NCBI RefSeq assembly: GCF_007954505.1
Contig: NZ_CP042412.1
Span: forward strand, 496,001-560,000
DNA length: 64,000 bases
Direction: 5' to 3'
Origin: Microbacterium sp. CBA3102
Lineage (GTDB): Bacteria; Actinomycetota; Actinomycetes; Actinomycetales; Microbacteriaceae
The translations under genes and the position numbers were made by a program. The notes beneath the pieces were generated by a model that was not told the origin of the DNA, searched no databases, and worked only from the letters and a program-made list of their open reading frames with translations. Below, piece by piece: positions 18,272 through 27,033 of the stretch. How positions within the stretch are numbered: the first letter of the stretch is position 1; the number at the start of each line of letters is the position of its first letter.

Positions 18272-19163
18272 TGAGCCCGGGGTGGACCAGAGAGGCGGCG
18301 ACGTCGATGGCGGACGCGACGTCGATGTCGGAGGAGTACAGGAGCGTGCGTCCGACCGTCAGTCCGCGCACTCCGGGCAGCGAGAGAGCATCCTCCCAGG
18401 ACGAGAACGTGTCGTCGGGGTCGGCGCCCGCGTCTCCGCCGAGGAGCAGCACCGGCAACGTCGTCGCCGCCAGCACGCGCTCCATGTCTTCGACCACCGG
18501 CAGCTTCAGCCAGGAGCTGGCGCTGCTCGCGCCCAGACCGCTGGCGATGGCGATCGACAGCATCACGGCATCCGGACTCAGATCGTTGACGACCCGGCCG
18601 TCCACGCGTCGACTCAGGAACGGCTCCAGCATGATCGGCAGATCCGCGCGTGCGGCCGCCGTGACCGCTTCCGCCGTCGAGGCCAGCGTGGGTGCCGTCC
18701 CGTCGTCGTCGAGGTTCACCCGCAGGAGCGCTTTGGCGAAGTCGATTCCCGAGTCCACCATCGCCGGCACGTCGTACCCCGTGTAGCGGTCGTCCATCTC
18801 GAAGCTCGCCCCCCGCAGGCCACCGCGGTTCATCGAGCCGACCACGATCTTGTCGTCGAGCAGACCGAGCACGGCGAGGTCGTCGATGATGTCGGGGGTT
18901 CCCAGCACGCCGTCGACGCCCGGGTGCCGCAGGGCGATCGCAAGGCGGTCGAGCAGCTCGTAGCGGTCGGCCATCGCGAACGGCGAGCCGCCGACGGCGA
19001 GCGCACCGCGCGCAGGATGGTCGGCCGCGATGATGAACAGCCGCCCGTCGCCGCGGATGATCTCGCGACGACGTCGCCCGGCCAGCGTCTCGCGGATCGC
19101 GCGCGGCGACTCCGCACGCACCGTCCGGAGCCGGTGGAAGTCGTCCTCGGTCAGTGCTGTCAT
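18264..19163 (-). CDS. Cgl0158-type (beta/alpha)8 aldolase of the inositol pathway
   Basis: About 299 residues, of the DeoC/LacD-like barrel group found in actinobacterial iol clusters (annotated Cgl0158 family). It most likely fills the IolJ step, cleaving 2-deoxy-5-keto-gluconate 6-phosphate to dihydroxyacetone phosphate and malonate semialdehyde, since no other iolJ is present. Visible segments: LFIIAADHPARGA near residue 45, KIVVGSMNRGGL near 105 and DFAKALLRVN near 140, which offers a lysine for Schiff-base chemistry. Start: ATG at 19163 has GGAG nine bases upstream and lies one base after the iolC stop; an ATG three codons earlier has no usable site. Confidence 0.8.
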   Translation of the reverse strand: MTALTEDDFHRLRTVRAESPRAIRETLAGRRRREIIRGDGRLFIIAADHPARGALAVGGSPFAMADRYELLDRLAIALRHPGVDGVLGTPDIIDDLAVLGLLDDKIVVGSMNRGGLRGASFEMDDRYTGYDVPAMVDSGIDFAKALLRVNLDDDGTAPTLASTAEAVTAAARADLPIMLEPFLSRRVDGRVVNDLSPDAVMLSIAIASGLGASSASSWLKLPVVEDMERVLAATTLPVLLLGGDAGADPDDTFSSWEDALSLPGVRGLTVGRTLLYSSDIDVASAIDVAASLVHPGLTA

Positions 19164-19164
19164 C

Positions 19165-20121
19165 TCATGCATCTCCGTTCACGACCTCGGCGACCTCGCG
19201 CTCCGTCGGCATCGCCGTCGAACATTCCCGGCGGCCGGCCACGATGCCGCCCGCCGCGTTCGCATAGATCAACGTCTTCTCCAGTTCCCATCCCGCCAGC
19301 AGGCCGTGGCAGAGCGCGCCACCGAACGCATCGCCGGCCCCGAGCCCGTTGACGACCTCGACCGGGGTGGCCGGAATCTCCACCTGCGTCGACCGCGTCT
19401 TGGCGAGCACACCGCGCGGCCCCTGCTTGACGATCGCCAGTTCCACGCCGCGCTCCAGGAGCGCGTCCGCGGCACGCTGCGGTTCGGTCTCGCCGACCGC
19501 GACCTCACACTCCTCGCGGTTGCCGACGGCGACGGTGGCGAACTCGAGCGCACGCTGGATCTGCGTGCGCGCGGCCTCCGGCGCCTCCCAGAACATCGGT
19601 CGGTAGTCCAGGTCGAACACGGTGTGCGCACGTCGTCCCCGCGACGCGAGGAGGTCGAGGTGGGTCTGTCTACTCGGCTCCTCGCTCAGGCCTGTCGCCG
19701 TGAACCAGAGGAGCGTCGCTTCCCGCACGGTCTGCGCATCGACGTCGCCGGGGCGGATCTGCAGGTCGGGAGCAGTGGGCTCGCGATAGAAGTACAGGGG
19801 GAAGTCGTCCGGCGGGAAGATCTCGCAGAACGTGATCGGCGTCTTGTAGCTCGGATCGGTCGCGACGAAGTCGCTCCGCACCCCGAGACGCTCCAGCTCC
19901 TCGCGAAGGTACCGCCCGAAGGGGTCGTCTCCCACCCGGGAGAGCAGAGCGGTGTCGTGCCCGTAGCGAGCAGCGGCGACGGCCACGTTGGCCGCACTTC
20001 CACCGAGGTACTTTCCGAAACTGGTGACGTCACCGAGACCGACGCCGTCCTGCAGCGGGTACAGGTCGACGCCCAGGCGCCCGATGGCCAGGATCTCCGC
20101 GACCGATCGTTCCTCCGACAT
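19165..20121 (-). CDS. iolC: 5-dehydro-2-deoxygluconokinase IolC
   Basis: A PfkB-family sugar kinase of 318 residues that phosphorylates 2-deoxy-5-keto-D-gluconate at O6 using ATP. PfkB signature 1 is YLGGSAANVAVAAARYG (about residue 40). Signature 2, NGLGAGDAFGGAL (about 265), carries the catalytic Asp. The start ATG at 20121 has GGAGG four bases upstream; the adjacent GTG at 20124 is too close to it. It is the first gene of the iol segment, behind a CATTAG/CTAATG palindrome. Confidence 0.93.
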   Translation of the reverse strand: MSEERSVAEILAIGRLGVDLYPLQDGVGLGDVTSFGKYLGGSAANVAVAAARYGHDTALLSRVGDDPFGRYLREELERLGVRSDFVATDPSYKTPITFCEIFPPDDFPLYFYREPTAPDLQIRPGDVDAQTVREATLLWFTATGLSEEPSRQTHLDLLASRGRRAHTVFDLDYRPMFWEAPEAARTQIQRALEFATVAVGNREECEVAVGETEPQRAADALLERGVELAIVKQGPRGVLAKTRSTQVEIPATPVEVVNGLGAGDAFGGALCHGLLAGWELEKTLIYANAAGGIVAGRRECSTAMPTEREVAEVVNGDA

Positions 20122-20153
20122 CACCCCTCCACTCCTTCGCGCATTTGTCTTAA

Positions 20154-20167
20154 CATTAGCACTAATG
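20154..20167. promoter_or_regulatory. Perfect palindrome upstream of iolC (candidate operator)
   Basis: CATTAG-CA-CTAATG is a perfect 6+6 inverted repeat in the 57-base gap between the mannosidase stop and the iolC start. Similar text occurs upstream of the whole catabolic run (TTAGCAGGTAAT, 30623-30634) and beside the GntR gene (TAGCACTTTAA, 31371-31381), suggesting one regulator for all three. Confidence 0.55.
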
Positions 20168-20178
20168 CGGTGATCTGC

Positions 20179-22863
20179 TCAGAGCGATCGTCGGATGCTG
20201 AGCATCGCGCCCGCGTCCGTGCGCGCGGAGGACGCGTCGAACGCGGCCTCCTGAACCTCACCGGCCAGGTCGACCCGCGTCCAGGACCCCGGCGCCGAGA
20301 ACGCCACGTCGCGTGCGTCGGACAGGTAGTTCACGAATCGGAGCTCAGCGGCATCACCGACCCGTCGCGCCGACTCCAGCACGACGTCGCCCGAGAGCTC
20401 GACCGGGAAGGCTGCCTCGGGCACCGGACCGTCGGTCTCGCCCGAACCGCGGACCACGAGCGGGTCGTGCCGGAAGAGGTCGGCGGCGCGCACGGCCGTC
20501 GCATCATCCGCGCCGACCAGGATCGCCAGGTCCGTGTGCACGGCCACTCCGAGGTACTGCGCACCGGGAACGGGGATCTCGGAACCGGCGGGCTCGTCAC
20601 GCAGCGGATGCACGTTGACGCTCATCATGCCGACGGAGCGGGACAGGGTGACCGCGAGGGCATCGGATGCGCCCGGAGTCGACACGAGTTCGTACTCCGA
20701 CAGCTTCTGCACGAGAACCGCGGTCGAACCCGCCGCGGCGAAGCGATACGCCGGGTAGGTCGGCAACGGGAACTCGCCCCAGCCACCCTCCGCCTCGCGA
20801 CCACGGACGGTCGTCGCGTACTGTCCGGCGCTCCGAGAGGCGTCGAGCTCCGCACCCCCGACGGGAACGAGCACCCGGAGCCGGTGGTCGGAGGCCGTGT
20901 TCACGTAGTCGATGCCGACACGCAGGAAGCCCTCCCCCTCGCGCAGTTCGATCGTGGTCTCGGTCACCAGCGGCACGGTTTCACTCGAACGTGTCCGGTC
21001 TTCGGTCAGCCCCACCGGCAGGTCGTAGACCCGACGGATGCGGAGGCGTCCGCGCAGCGGCCCCTCCTCGATCACGGCGACGTCGACCAAGGACGCACTC
21101 CTCACCGCGGAGGCCGGATCGACCGGGCCGTAGTTGTAGGAGTCGCCGCAGTCGCCGTCATCGACGAGGGCGAGGGCGCCGTCGATCGAGGAGCCGTCCG
21201 CCCCGTCGATGCGCACGGTGCCATCGGCGTTCACGGTCACGGTGAGCGCGGCGTTCGAGAGCGATCCGGTGGTCACCGTGACCGGGTCATCGGAAACCGC
21301 CGCCGTCGCCTCGGCCACCGCGGCGAGCGCGAGACCGTCGACGTCCACCGCCAGCAGCGCACGGTGGCGCGCATCGGCGATGGTCTCGACATGCCAGAGG
21401 TCGTCGCCGCCGGCATCCGCCGCCACGCGCTCCTCCAGTTCCACGGTGAAAGCCGCCAGGTCCCAGACACCCTCAGGGCTCTCCGCCACCTGGAAGCGGA
21501 GCGACTGCTCGCCCCACTCGTACCCGTTGATCTGCTGCCCGAAGAGCTCACGCCCGTGGATGCGGCGGAGGATCTTGGGCAGATCGGCGCTGCGCATCCG
21601 CTCGTCGCCGAGCACGGTGGGCAGCGGGTCCAACAGTTGCACGCCCGCCGGGAGCGCCGCCGCATCCACCCCGTGCAGAGTGACCTCCACCTGCGCACGC
21701 CGAGCGAAGCCCGAGGGGTTGAACACGAGGTGCTGCGCAGGCGACACTGCCGCCGACACGTCACGGAGGACGGTGTCGATGACCCCACGGGCGATGTGCC
21801 CCGCGGTGTGGATGCGGGTCCCGACCTGCTCAGCCGTCGCGTCGACGCCACAGCCGGTCACGGAGTCGTGCGCCGTGCTCTCCACCAGGCGGTACCAGGC
21901 GGTGTCGAAGAAGGAGCGGTGGTCGCGGGATCCGAACATCAGGTCGAGTCGTTCGGCGGCCGTGAGCGCCTGCTCCGAACGGGCCATCTCGCGCTTGAGG
22001 TTCGTGCGGATCGAGAACACCCCGGGCAGCAGGTTGCCGCGGGCGTGCGAGCGCATCTCGCCGTGCACCTGCGGAAGAACGGCCAGCGCCGCGGCATCCG
22101 TCGCATAGCGCGAGAGGTGCCCGTCGAGGGTCGCGATCGACAGGTGCGGTTCGCGGCCCGTCGCGTCGTAGTCCCGGATGACCTCGGCGAGGTCTTCGGG
22201 AGGTGCGGAGTGATCGGTGCCCAGCATCGCGAGCACCGGGTCGTCGCCGTACCAGGACGCGGTGCGGGCGGCGTAGTCGGGGGCGAGCGCGGGGAGCTGA
22301 CCCGGCAGAGCGAACATGTCGAGCCCGTTGCCGTAGCCGTCGAAGAGGTACTCGCAGCGCACGGCATCGCCGTTCGGGGCGACCCATGCGAACGCGTGCT
22401 CAGCGACGTCAGCGGGCACACCCCGCCAGAGCGCGCTGTGACGGATGCCGAACCCGGCCAGGATCTGCGGCATCTGCGCCGCATGGCCGAACATGTCCGG
22501 GAGGTAGCCGACCGGCATGGTGCGGCCCAGACGCGCGCTCGCGGCGCGACCGAGCTCGAGGTTGCGGATGATGGTCTCGCCGTCGCAGCCGAACTCGTCG
22601 AGCAGGATGAGGAACGGGCCCACACTCAGCTGCTCCCGCTGCACCAGAGCCATGACCCGGTCCCGCATCTCCGGACGCATCTCGAGGTAGTCCTCGATCG
22701 CCGCGGCCTGTCCGTCGAGCGTGAACCGGTACTCCGGCTCGGCCTCCAGGATCCCGATCAGCCGGTCGAGCATGTGCACCAGGCGCAGGCGGAAGACATC
22801 GTGCGGCTCATACCATTCGCGGTCCCAGTGGGTGTGGGGGACGACGACGATCTCACTGGTCAC
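20179..22863 (-). CDS. Alpha-mannosidase, glycoside hydrolase family 38
   Basis: An 894-residue, probably cytoplasmic enzyme with no signal peptide. The zinc motif HTHWDREW is at residues 10-17. The nucleophile Asp is in YLPDMFGHAAQMPQIL (about residue 123), as in GH38 retaining alpha-mannosidases. A further family His is in STAHDSVTGCGVD, and the beta-rich C-terminal half fits the family. Start: GTG at 22863 with AGGAG nine bases upstream; it puts the zinc motif at the usual distance from the N-terminus. It lies 43 bases after the PHP gene and 57 before iolC. The context suggests removal of mannose from an imported mannosylated compound; the exact glycan is unknown. Confidence 0.9.
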   Translation of the reverse strand: MTSEIVVVPHTHWDREWYEPHDVFRLRLVHMLDRLIGILEAEPEYRFTLDGQAAAIEDYLEMRPEMRDRVMALVQREQLSVGPFLILLDEFGCDGETIIRNLELGRAASARLGRTMPVGYLPDMFGHAAQMPQILAGFGIRHSALWRGVPADVAEHAFAWVAPNGDAVRCEYLFDGYGNGLDMFALPGQLPALAPDYAARTASWYGDDPVLAMLGTDHSAPPEDLAEVIRDYDATGREPHLSIATLDGHLSRYATDAAALAVLPQVHGEMRSHARGNLLPGVFSIRTNLKREMARSEQALTAAERLDLMFGSRDHRSFFDTAWYRLVESTAHDSVTGCGVDATAEQVGTRIHTAGHIARGVIDTVLRDVSAAVSPAQHLVFNPSGFARRAQVEVTLHGVDAAALPAGVQLLDPLPTVLGDERMRSADLPKILRRIHGRELFGQQINGYEWGEQSLRFQVAESPEGVWDLAAFTVELEERVAADAGGDDLWHVETIADARHRALLAVDVDGLALAAVAEATAAVSDDPVTVTTGSLSNAALTVTVNADGTVRIDGADGSSIDGALALVDDGDCGDSYNYGPVDPASAVRSASLVDVAVIEEGPLRGRLRIRRVYDLPVGLTEDRTRSSETVPLVTETTIELREGEGFLRVGIDYVNTASDHRLRVLVPVGGAELDASRSAGQYATTVRGREAEGGWGEFPLPTYPAYRFAAAGSTAVLVQKLSEYELVSTPGASDALAVTLSRSVGMMSVNVHPLRDEPAGSEIPVPGAQYLGVAVHTDLAILVGADDATAVRAADLFRHDPLVVRGSGETDGPVPEAAFPVELSGDVVLESARRVGDAAELRFVNYLSDARDVAFSAPGSWTRVDLAGEVQEAAFDASSARTDAGAMLSIRRSL

Positions 22864-22906
22864 GGGCGGGGACTCCTGATTCTCTGCGGAAGATGCGTGC
22901 GGCCGG

Positions 22907-24163
22907 TCAGGCGCACAGGGCGGCGATGCTGCGGTCGGGATGCAGCAGGTAGTAGGGGCCGGCGGCCCGATCGGCGGTGAAAGAGGCGAGGTCTCCGTGC
23001 ACCGAGCGACGCTCACCGGCACCGTCGACGAGGATCAGACCGTCGGCGTCGACGGCGAGCAGTTCGTCATCGACGCGCAGGAGGACCGGGGCGGTGAAGA
23101 GGTCGGGTGCGCTGAGTCCGTCCCGCACGGTGACCCCGCCCATGATCGCGGTCCTCCCCGCAGCGACTCCGGCGAGGATCGCCTCGGGCGAGGCGTCTTC
23201 CGCGGCAACCCAGGTGGTCGGCGTACCGGGCCCGATGCCCTGGCTCTGCATGTGGAAGTCGGCACCGCCGAGGAGGACGGCGTCCTTGCCCCAGCGCTCG
23301 TGGAACGCGAGCGGCGAGGTGGCGATGAGCTCGCGGTACCACGTCGAATGCCAGAGCTCGATGGCACGCGGCAGGCGCGAGAGCGGGTGCAGCCACGAGC
23401 AGTCCCCCGAGATCGGGTGGTTCACGCTCAGGACGCCGCCACGGCGCTCGACCTCGTCGACCCATTCCTGCGCGGGACGGCGGAAGTCGATCCAGCCGAT
23501 GTCCCCGAAGGCGTTCGCATGACCACGGTGCGTGGTCACCTCCTGGCCGGGCAGCAGCGTGATCGCATGCTGCTCCCCGATCCCGGGGAGATGCGCGTGG
23601 TGGCTCGTGGTGTTGTGGTCGGTGACGGCCAGGAAGTCGAGTCCGGCGCTCACCCCGAGTGCCGCCAGGCCGGAGATGCTCTCGCGGCCGTCCGAATGGA
23701 GGGTGTGCGCGTGGAAGTCGCCGGCGAACCACCGCAGACCTGCGGAGGCGGGGAGGTTCCTCGAGCTTCCGCGGGGCACCCCCGCCACGGGGGCGACGAC
23801 CGGGCCGTGGTCGATCGTCGATTCCGCGGGCAGGAGGATCTCGACCATGACGTCGGCGCCACCGGCGCTCAGTCGGTGCACCCCGAGGATCACGTTCCAC
23901 TCGCCCTCTTCCGGGCGCCCGGGAAGGTACCCCGGGGTGGCGTCGTCCGTGCGGATCACGTACGTGGTCCGCGCGCCGCCGGACCATCCGCGCCACCCTG
24001 CCGCGCCCTCGCAGCCGAGGTCGATCACGGCCGCCTCGGTGTCGTAGGAGATGCGCACCTCGAGCGAATCCGTGCCCGAGGGCACGTCGAACGGCACCCG
24101 CACGTAGCGATCGGCGTTCTGGATGTCGTGCGTGAGATGGAGGGTGGTGCGGACGGTGCCCAT
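22907..24163 (-). CDS. PHP-domain metallohydrolase, CehA/McbA-like
   Basis: A 418-residue protein with a beta-rich N-terminal domain (to about residue 135) and a PHP domain. Metal-ligand motifs are GDFHAHTLHSDG (about residue 148), AVTDHNT (about 180), VNHPISGDCSWLHP and, near the end, GGADFHMQS. The family includes phosphoesterases and carbamate hydrolases. In an operon with a sugar importer, an alpha-mannosidase and iol genes, a phosphodiester or phosphomonoester substrate is a reasonable guess but is not shown. There is no signal peptide. The ATG at 24163 overlaps the ATPase stop as TGATG. Confidence 0.82.
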   Translation of the reverse strand: MGTVRTTLHLTHDIQNADRYVRVPFDVPSGTDSLEVRISYDTEAAVIDLGCEGAAGWRGWSGGARTTYVIRTDDATPGYLPGRPEEGEWNVILGVHRLSAGGADVMVEILLPAESTIDHGPVVAPVAGVPRGSSRNLPASAGLRWFAGDFHAHTLHSDGRESISGLAALGVSAGLDFLAVTDHNTTSHHAHLPGIGEQHAITLLPGQEVTTHRGHANAFGDIGWIDFRRPAQEWVDEVERRGGVLSVNHPISGDCSWLHPLSRLPRAIELWHSTWYRELIATSPLAFHERWGKDAVLLGGADFHMQSQGIGPGTPTTWVAAEDASPEAILAGVAAGRTAIMGGVTVRDGLSAPDLFTAPVLLRVDDELLAVDADGLILVDGAGERRSVHGDLASFTADRAAGPYYLLHPDRSIAALCA

Positions 24164-25236
24164 CAGCCGATCCGCTCGGTGCTCTCGGCGTCGAACAGCA
24201 GCGCGCGGTTGAGCTGCGGGGCGATCCAGCCGCGGTCGCCCGCGGCGGGCTCGTGTTCCTCGGGAACGACGACCTGGAGCTTGTGCTCCCCCGCGCTCAC
24301 GAGCACGAGGCTCGTCGCACCGAGGGTTTCGGTCACGACGACCTCCGCCGCGATTCCGTCCGCGACGGGTTCGGCCGACCAGCGCAGGTACTCGGGACGG
24401 ATGCCCCAGCTCACGGTCTGCCCATCCCGCACCGCCGCGGCGGCTTCCGGCGGGACCGGGACATCCGCGTCGCCGATGCGGACATGACCAGCCGCGACCG
24501 TCGTCTCGAGGAGGTTCATCGGCACCGAGCCGATGAACCCGGCGACGAAGGTGTTGTTCGGACGGTGGAAGATCTCCCGCGGCGAGCCGATCTGCTGGAG
24601 CTTCCCCGCCTTCATGACGGCGATCCGATCCGCGAGAGCGAGAGCCTCCGCCTGGTCGTGCGTCACGAACACGGTGGTGACACCGAGGTCGCGCTGCAAC
24701 TCCTTCAGGAAGGTCCGCGCCTCGAGCCGCAGCCGCGCATCGAGGTTCGACAGCGGCTCGTCCAACAGCAGTACATCAGGCCTGGTCGCGACGGCGCGAG
24801 CGAGGGCCACGCGCTGCTGCTGGCCACCGGAGAGCTGACCGGGTCGGCGCTCGATCAGGCCGTTGAGCGACAGACCGTTCGCGACGGATTCCGCGGTGGT
24901 GCGACGCTCTCCCTTGCCCACTCGGCGGATCCGGAGCGGGTAGGCGATGTTGTCGCCGACGTCCATGTGCGGGAACAGCGCGTAGTCCTGGAACACCATC
25001 GCCACGCCGCGCTCACCCGGCTCGGCGTTGGTGACGTCCTTCTCACCGATCGTGAGCTTTCCGGAGGTGATGCTCTCCAGGCCCGCGATCGACCTCAGCA
25101 GCGTGGTCTTCCCACACCCGGAAGGACCGAGCAGCGCGAAGAACTCGCCGTCCGCGATCTCGACGTCGACGCTGTCGACGCCGCGCACCCCGCCGGGGTA
25201 CTCCTTGACGAGTTCGGTTGCAATGATGGCGGCCAT
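24163..25236 (-). CDS. ABC sugar importer ATPase, MsmK/UgpC/MsiK type
   Basis: A 357-residue ATPase. Walker A is GPSGCGKTT (about residue 36), Q-loop MVFQDYALFP, signature LSGGQQQR (about 134), Walker B LLLDEPLSNLD, and H-loop VFVTHDQAEA. A C-terminal TOBE/OB regulatory domain follows (about 235-357). ATG at 25236 overlaps the permease stop (TGATG). Proteins of this type often serve several importers, so it may also energise the ATPase-less importer at 2.6-5.8 kb. Confidence 0.92.
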   Translation of the reverse strand: MAAIIATELVKEYPGGVRGVDSVDVEIADGEFFALLGPSGCGKTTLLRSIAGLESITSGKLTIGEKDVTNAEPGERGVAMVFQDYALFPHMDVGDNIAYPLRIRRVGKGERRTTAESVANGLSLNGLIERRPGQLSGGQQQRVALARAVATRPDVLLLDEPLSNLDARLRLEARTFLKELQRDLGVTTVFVTHDQAEALALADRIAVMKAGKLQQIGSPREIFHRPNNTFVAGFIGSVPMNLLETTVAAGHVRIGDADVPVPPEAAAAVRDGQTVSWGIRPEYLRWSAEPVADGIAAEVVVTETLGATSLVLVSAGEHKLQVVVPEEHEPAAGDRGWIAPQLNRALLFDAESTERIG

Positions 25237-26090
25237 CAGGACTTGATCCCTCCGTGGAAGCGGAAACCGTAGCGACGGTTCACAAAGAAGTAGATGAGAA
25301 GGACGGGCACCGAGAACACCAGCGAGAACGCCGAGATCAGTCGGAGATCGGCCTGGCCGCTCTCGGTGTAGAAGGTGTACATGAGCACGGCGGCCGGCTG
25401 CATGTCGGGCGTGCGCAGAAGCAGGAACGGCACGAGGAAGTTGCCCCACACCTGCACGATCGTCCAGATCGCGATGAACGCGAGGCCCGGACGGGCGATC
25501 GGCACCACGACGTCCTTGAGGATGCGGAAGGGACCCGCACCGTAGAGCCGTGCCGACTCCTCGTACGACTTCGGGATGGAATCCATGAAGTCCTTGAGGA
25601 TGAAGATGACCGTCGGGAGGATCCCGCCGGCCAGCACGAGGATGACGCCGACGTGGGTGTTGATCAGCTGCAGCTGATTGATGAGCTGGAAGGTCGGGAC
25701 CATCGCGGCCGTCCCCGTCACGATGGACGACAGGAGCAGCAGCCCGTAGAGGATGCCGTCGCGCCCCGGGATGCTGATCCGGCTCATCGCGTACGAGGCC
25801 AGGGCTCCGAGCACGATCACGAGCGCCATGGTCCCGATGCCGAGGATCAAGGAGTTGAGGATCGACTTCAGGGCGTACGGGTTCTCCGCCAGGCGGGCGA
25901 AGTTGTCGAGCGTCCAGTCCGGCCACGACACCGTCAGCGACGGCGTCGCGTCGAACGGAGCCAGGACCAGCCACACCATCGGCAGCGCGAAGAACAGGGA
26001 CACGAGCACGATCACGATCGTGAAGAGGATCCGCGACACGAAATGGGTCACCGACCGGTCGCGCACGACGGTCTTGATGGTGGTCATCAT
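25236..26090 (-). CDS. ABC sugar importer permease (MalG-like)
   Basis: A 284-residue permease with six transmembrane segments. The EAA loop KSYEESARLYGAGPFRIL is at about residue 185. The ATG at 26090 overlaps the preceding permease stop as ATGA, and its own stop overlaps the ATPase start, showing a tightly coupled operon. Confidence 0.92.
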   Translation of the reverse strand: MMTTIKTVVRDRSVTHFVSRILFTIVIVLVSLFFALPMVWLVLAPFDATPSLTVSWPDWTLDNFARLAENPYALKSILNSLILGIGTMALVIVLGALASYAMSRISIPGRDGILYGLLLLSSIVTGTAAMVPTFQLINQLQLINTHVGVILVLAGGILPTVIFILKDFMDSIPKSYEESARLYGAGPFRILKDVVVPIARPGLAFIAIWTIVQVWGNFLVPFLLLRTPDMQPAAVLMYTFYTESGQADLRLISAFSLVFSVPVLLIYFFVNRRYGFRFHGGIKS

Positions 26091-27031
26091 GAGCGCACCT
26101 TCTTCTTCGAGCTCTTCCCTCGCGAGACGCGCGTGTACATCAGCGCGATCACGAGGTTGATGAGGAGCATGATCAACGAGATCGCCGCTCCGAGTCCCAG
26201 CTGCCCGCCGGGGATGGCGGTCTGGTAGATGTACACCGACAGGATGTCGGTCTGACCGTTCGGCCCGCCCGCGGTGAGCAGGTAGGGGGTGAAGGTGTTG
26301 AAGGTCCACAGCGTGATCAGCAACGTATTGGTCAGCAGGTGCCCCTTGATGTTGGGGAGGATCACATCACGCAGCTGCTGCCACGTGTTGGCCCCGACCA
26401 TGCGGGCGCTCTCGAGCTGCGACGGCGGGACAGCGCTGATCGCCGAGGAGAACAACTGCATCGAGAACGCCGTCCCGACCCAGATGTTGAAGATGATGAT
26501 GCACTCCATCGGATGCTCGATGAGCCAGGCCGCCCCCTCTGTCCCGAGAAGGGAGTTCAGAGTGCCCGTGCGCCGGTCGAGGAGCGCGAGCCAGAGGAAC
26601 GAGGCGACCGATGCGGGGATCACCCAGGCCGCGAGGACGAGCGTCTCGACGAAGGTCTTGACGCCGGCCCGCACGTTGCGCAGCATCCAGGCGAGCGCGA
26701 AGCCGAGGACGGTCTGCCCGATGATCCCCGACACCAGCACGAACACCAGCGTCAGCCACAGCGAGTTCCAGAACCGCGGGTCGTTGAGCGCCGTGGAGAA
26801 GTTCTCGAGTCCGACGAACTCCGGGTTGGCGGCGGCGAAGCCGGTGAGCCGGTAGTTGGTCATCCCGAGGTAGACGGTCCAGAGCGCCGGGAAGAGGAGG
26901 AACAGGCCGATCAGGAGCAGACCGGGCGCCGCGAACAGGGTCGCCCTCGCCCGGCCGAGACCGGCGACATCCTCCGCGCGGCGCCGGCGGGGAGCGGTGA
27001 CGCTCCCCGCCGGCATCGTTGCTTGCGTCAT
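26087..27031 (-). CDS. ABC sugar importer permease (MalF-like)
   Basis: About 314 residues: a basic N-terminal tail of about 30 residues, then six transmembrane segments. The EAA loop SQLESARMVGANTWQQL is at about residue 210. The ATG at 27031 is 2 bases after the binding-protein stop. A GTG at 27037 would give a GTGA overlap like those elsewhere in the operon and is an equal alternative; no ribosome binding site decides between them. Confidence 0.92.
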   Translation of the reverse strand: MTQATMPAGSVTAPRRRRAEDVAGLGRARATLFAAPGLLLIGLFLLFPALWTVYLGMTNYRLTGFAAANPEFVGLENFSTALNDPRFWNSLWLTLVFVLVSGIIGQTVLGFALAWMLRNVRAGVKTFVETLVLAAWVIPASVASFLWLALLDRRTGTLNSLLGTEGAAWLIEHPMECIIIFNIWVGTAFSMQLFSSAISAVPPSQLESARMVGANTWQQLRDVILPNIKGHLLTNTLLITLWTFNTFTPYLLTAGGPNGQTDILSVYIYQTAIPGGQLGLGAAISLIMLLINLVIALMYTRVSRGKSSKKKVRS

Positions 27032-27033
27032 GG

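Noticed and set aside
18264..19163. Annotation of the barrel protein as IolJ by sequence
   Set aside because: It belongs to the Cgl0158-type group rather than classical class II IolJ, so the role is inferred from pathway gap and context and no gene symbol is given.
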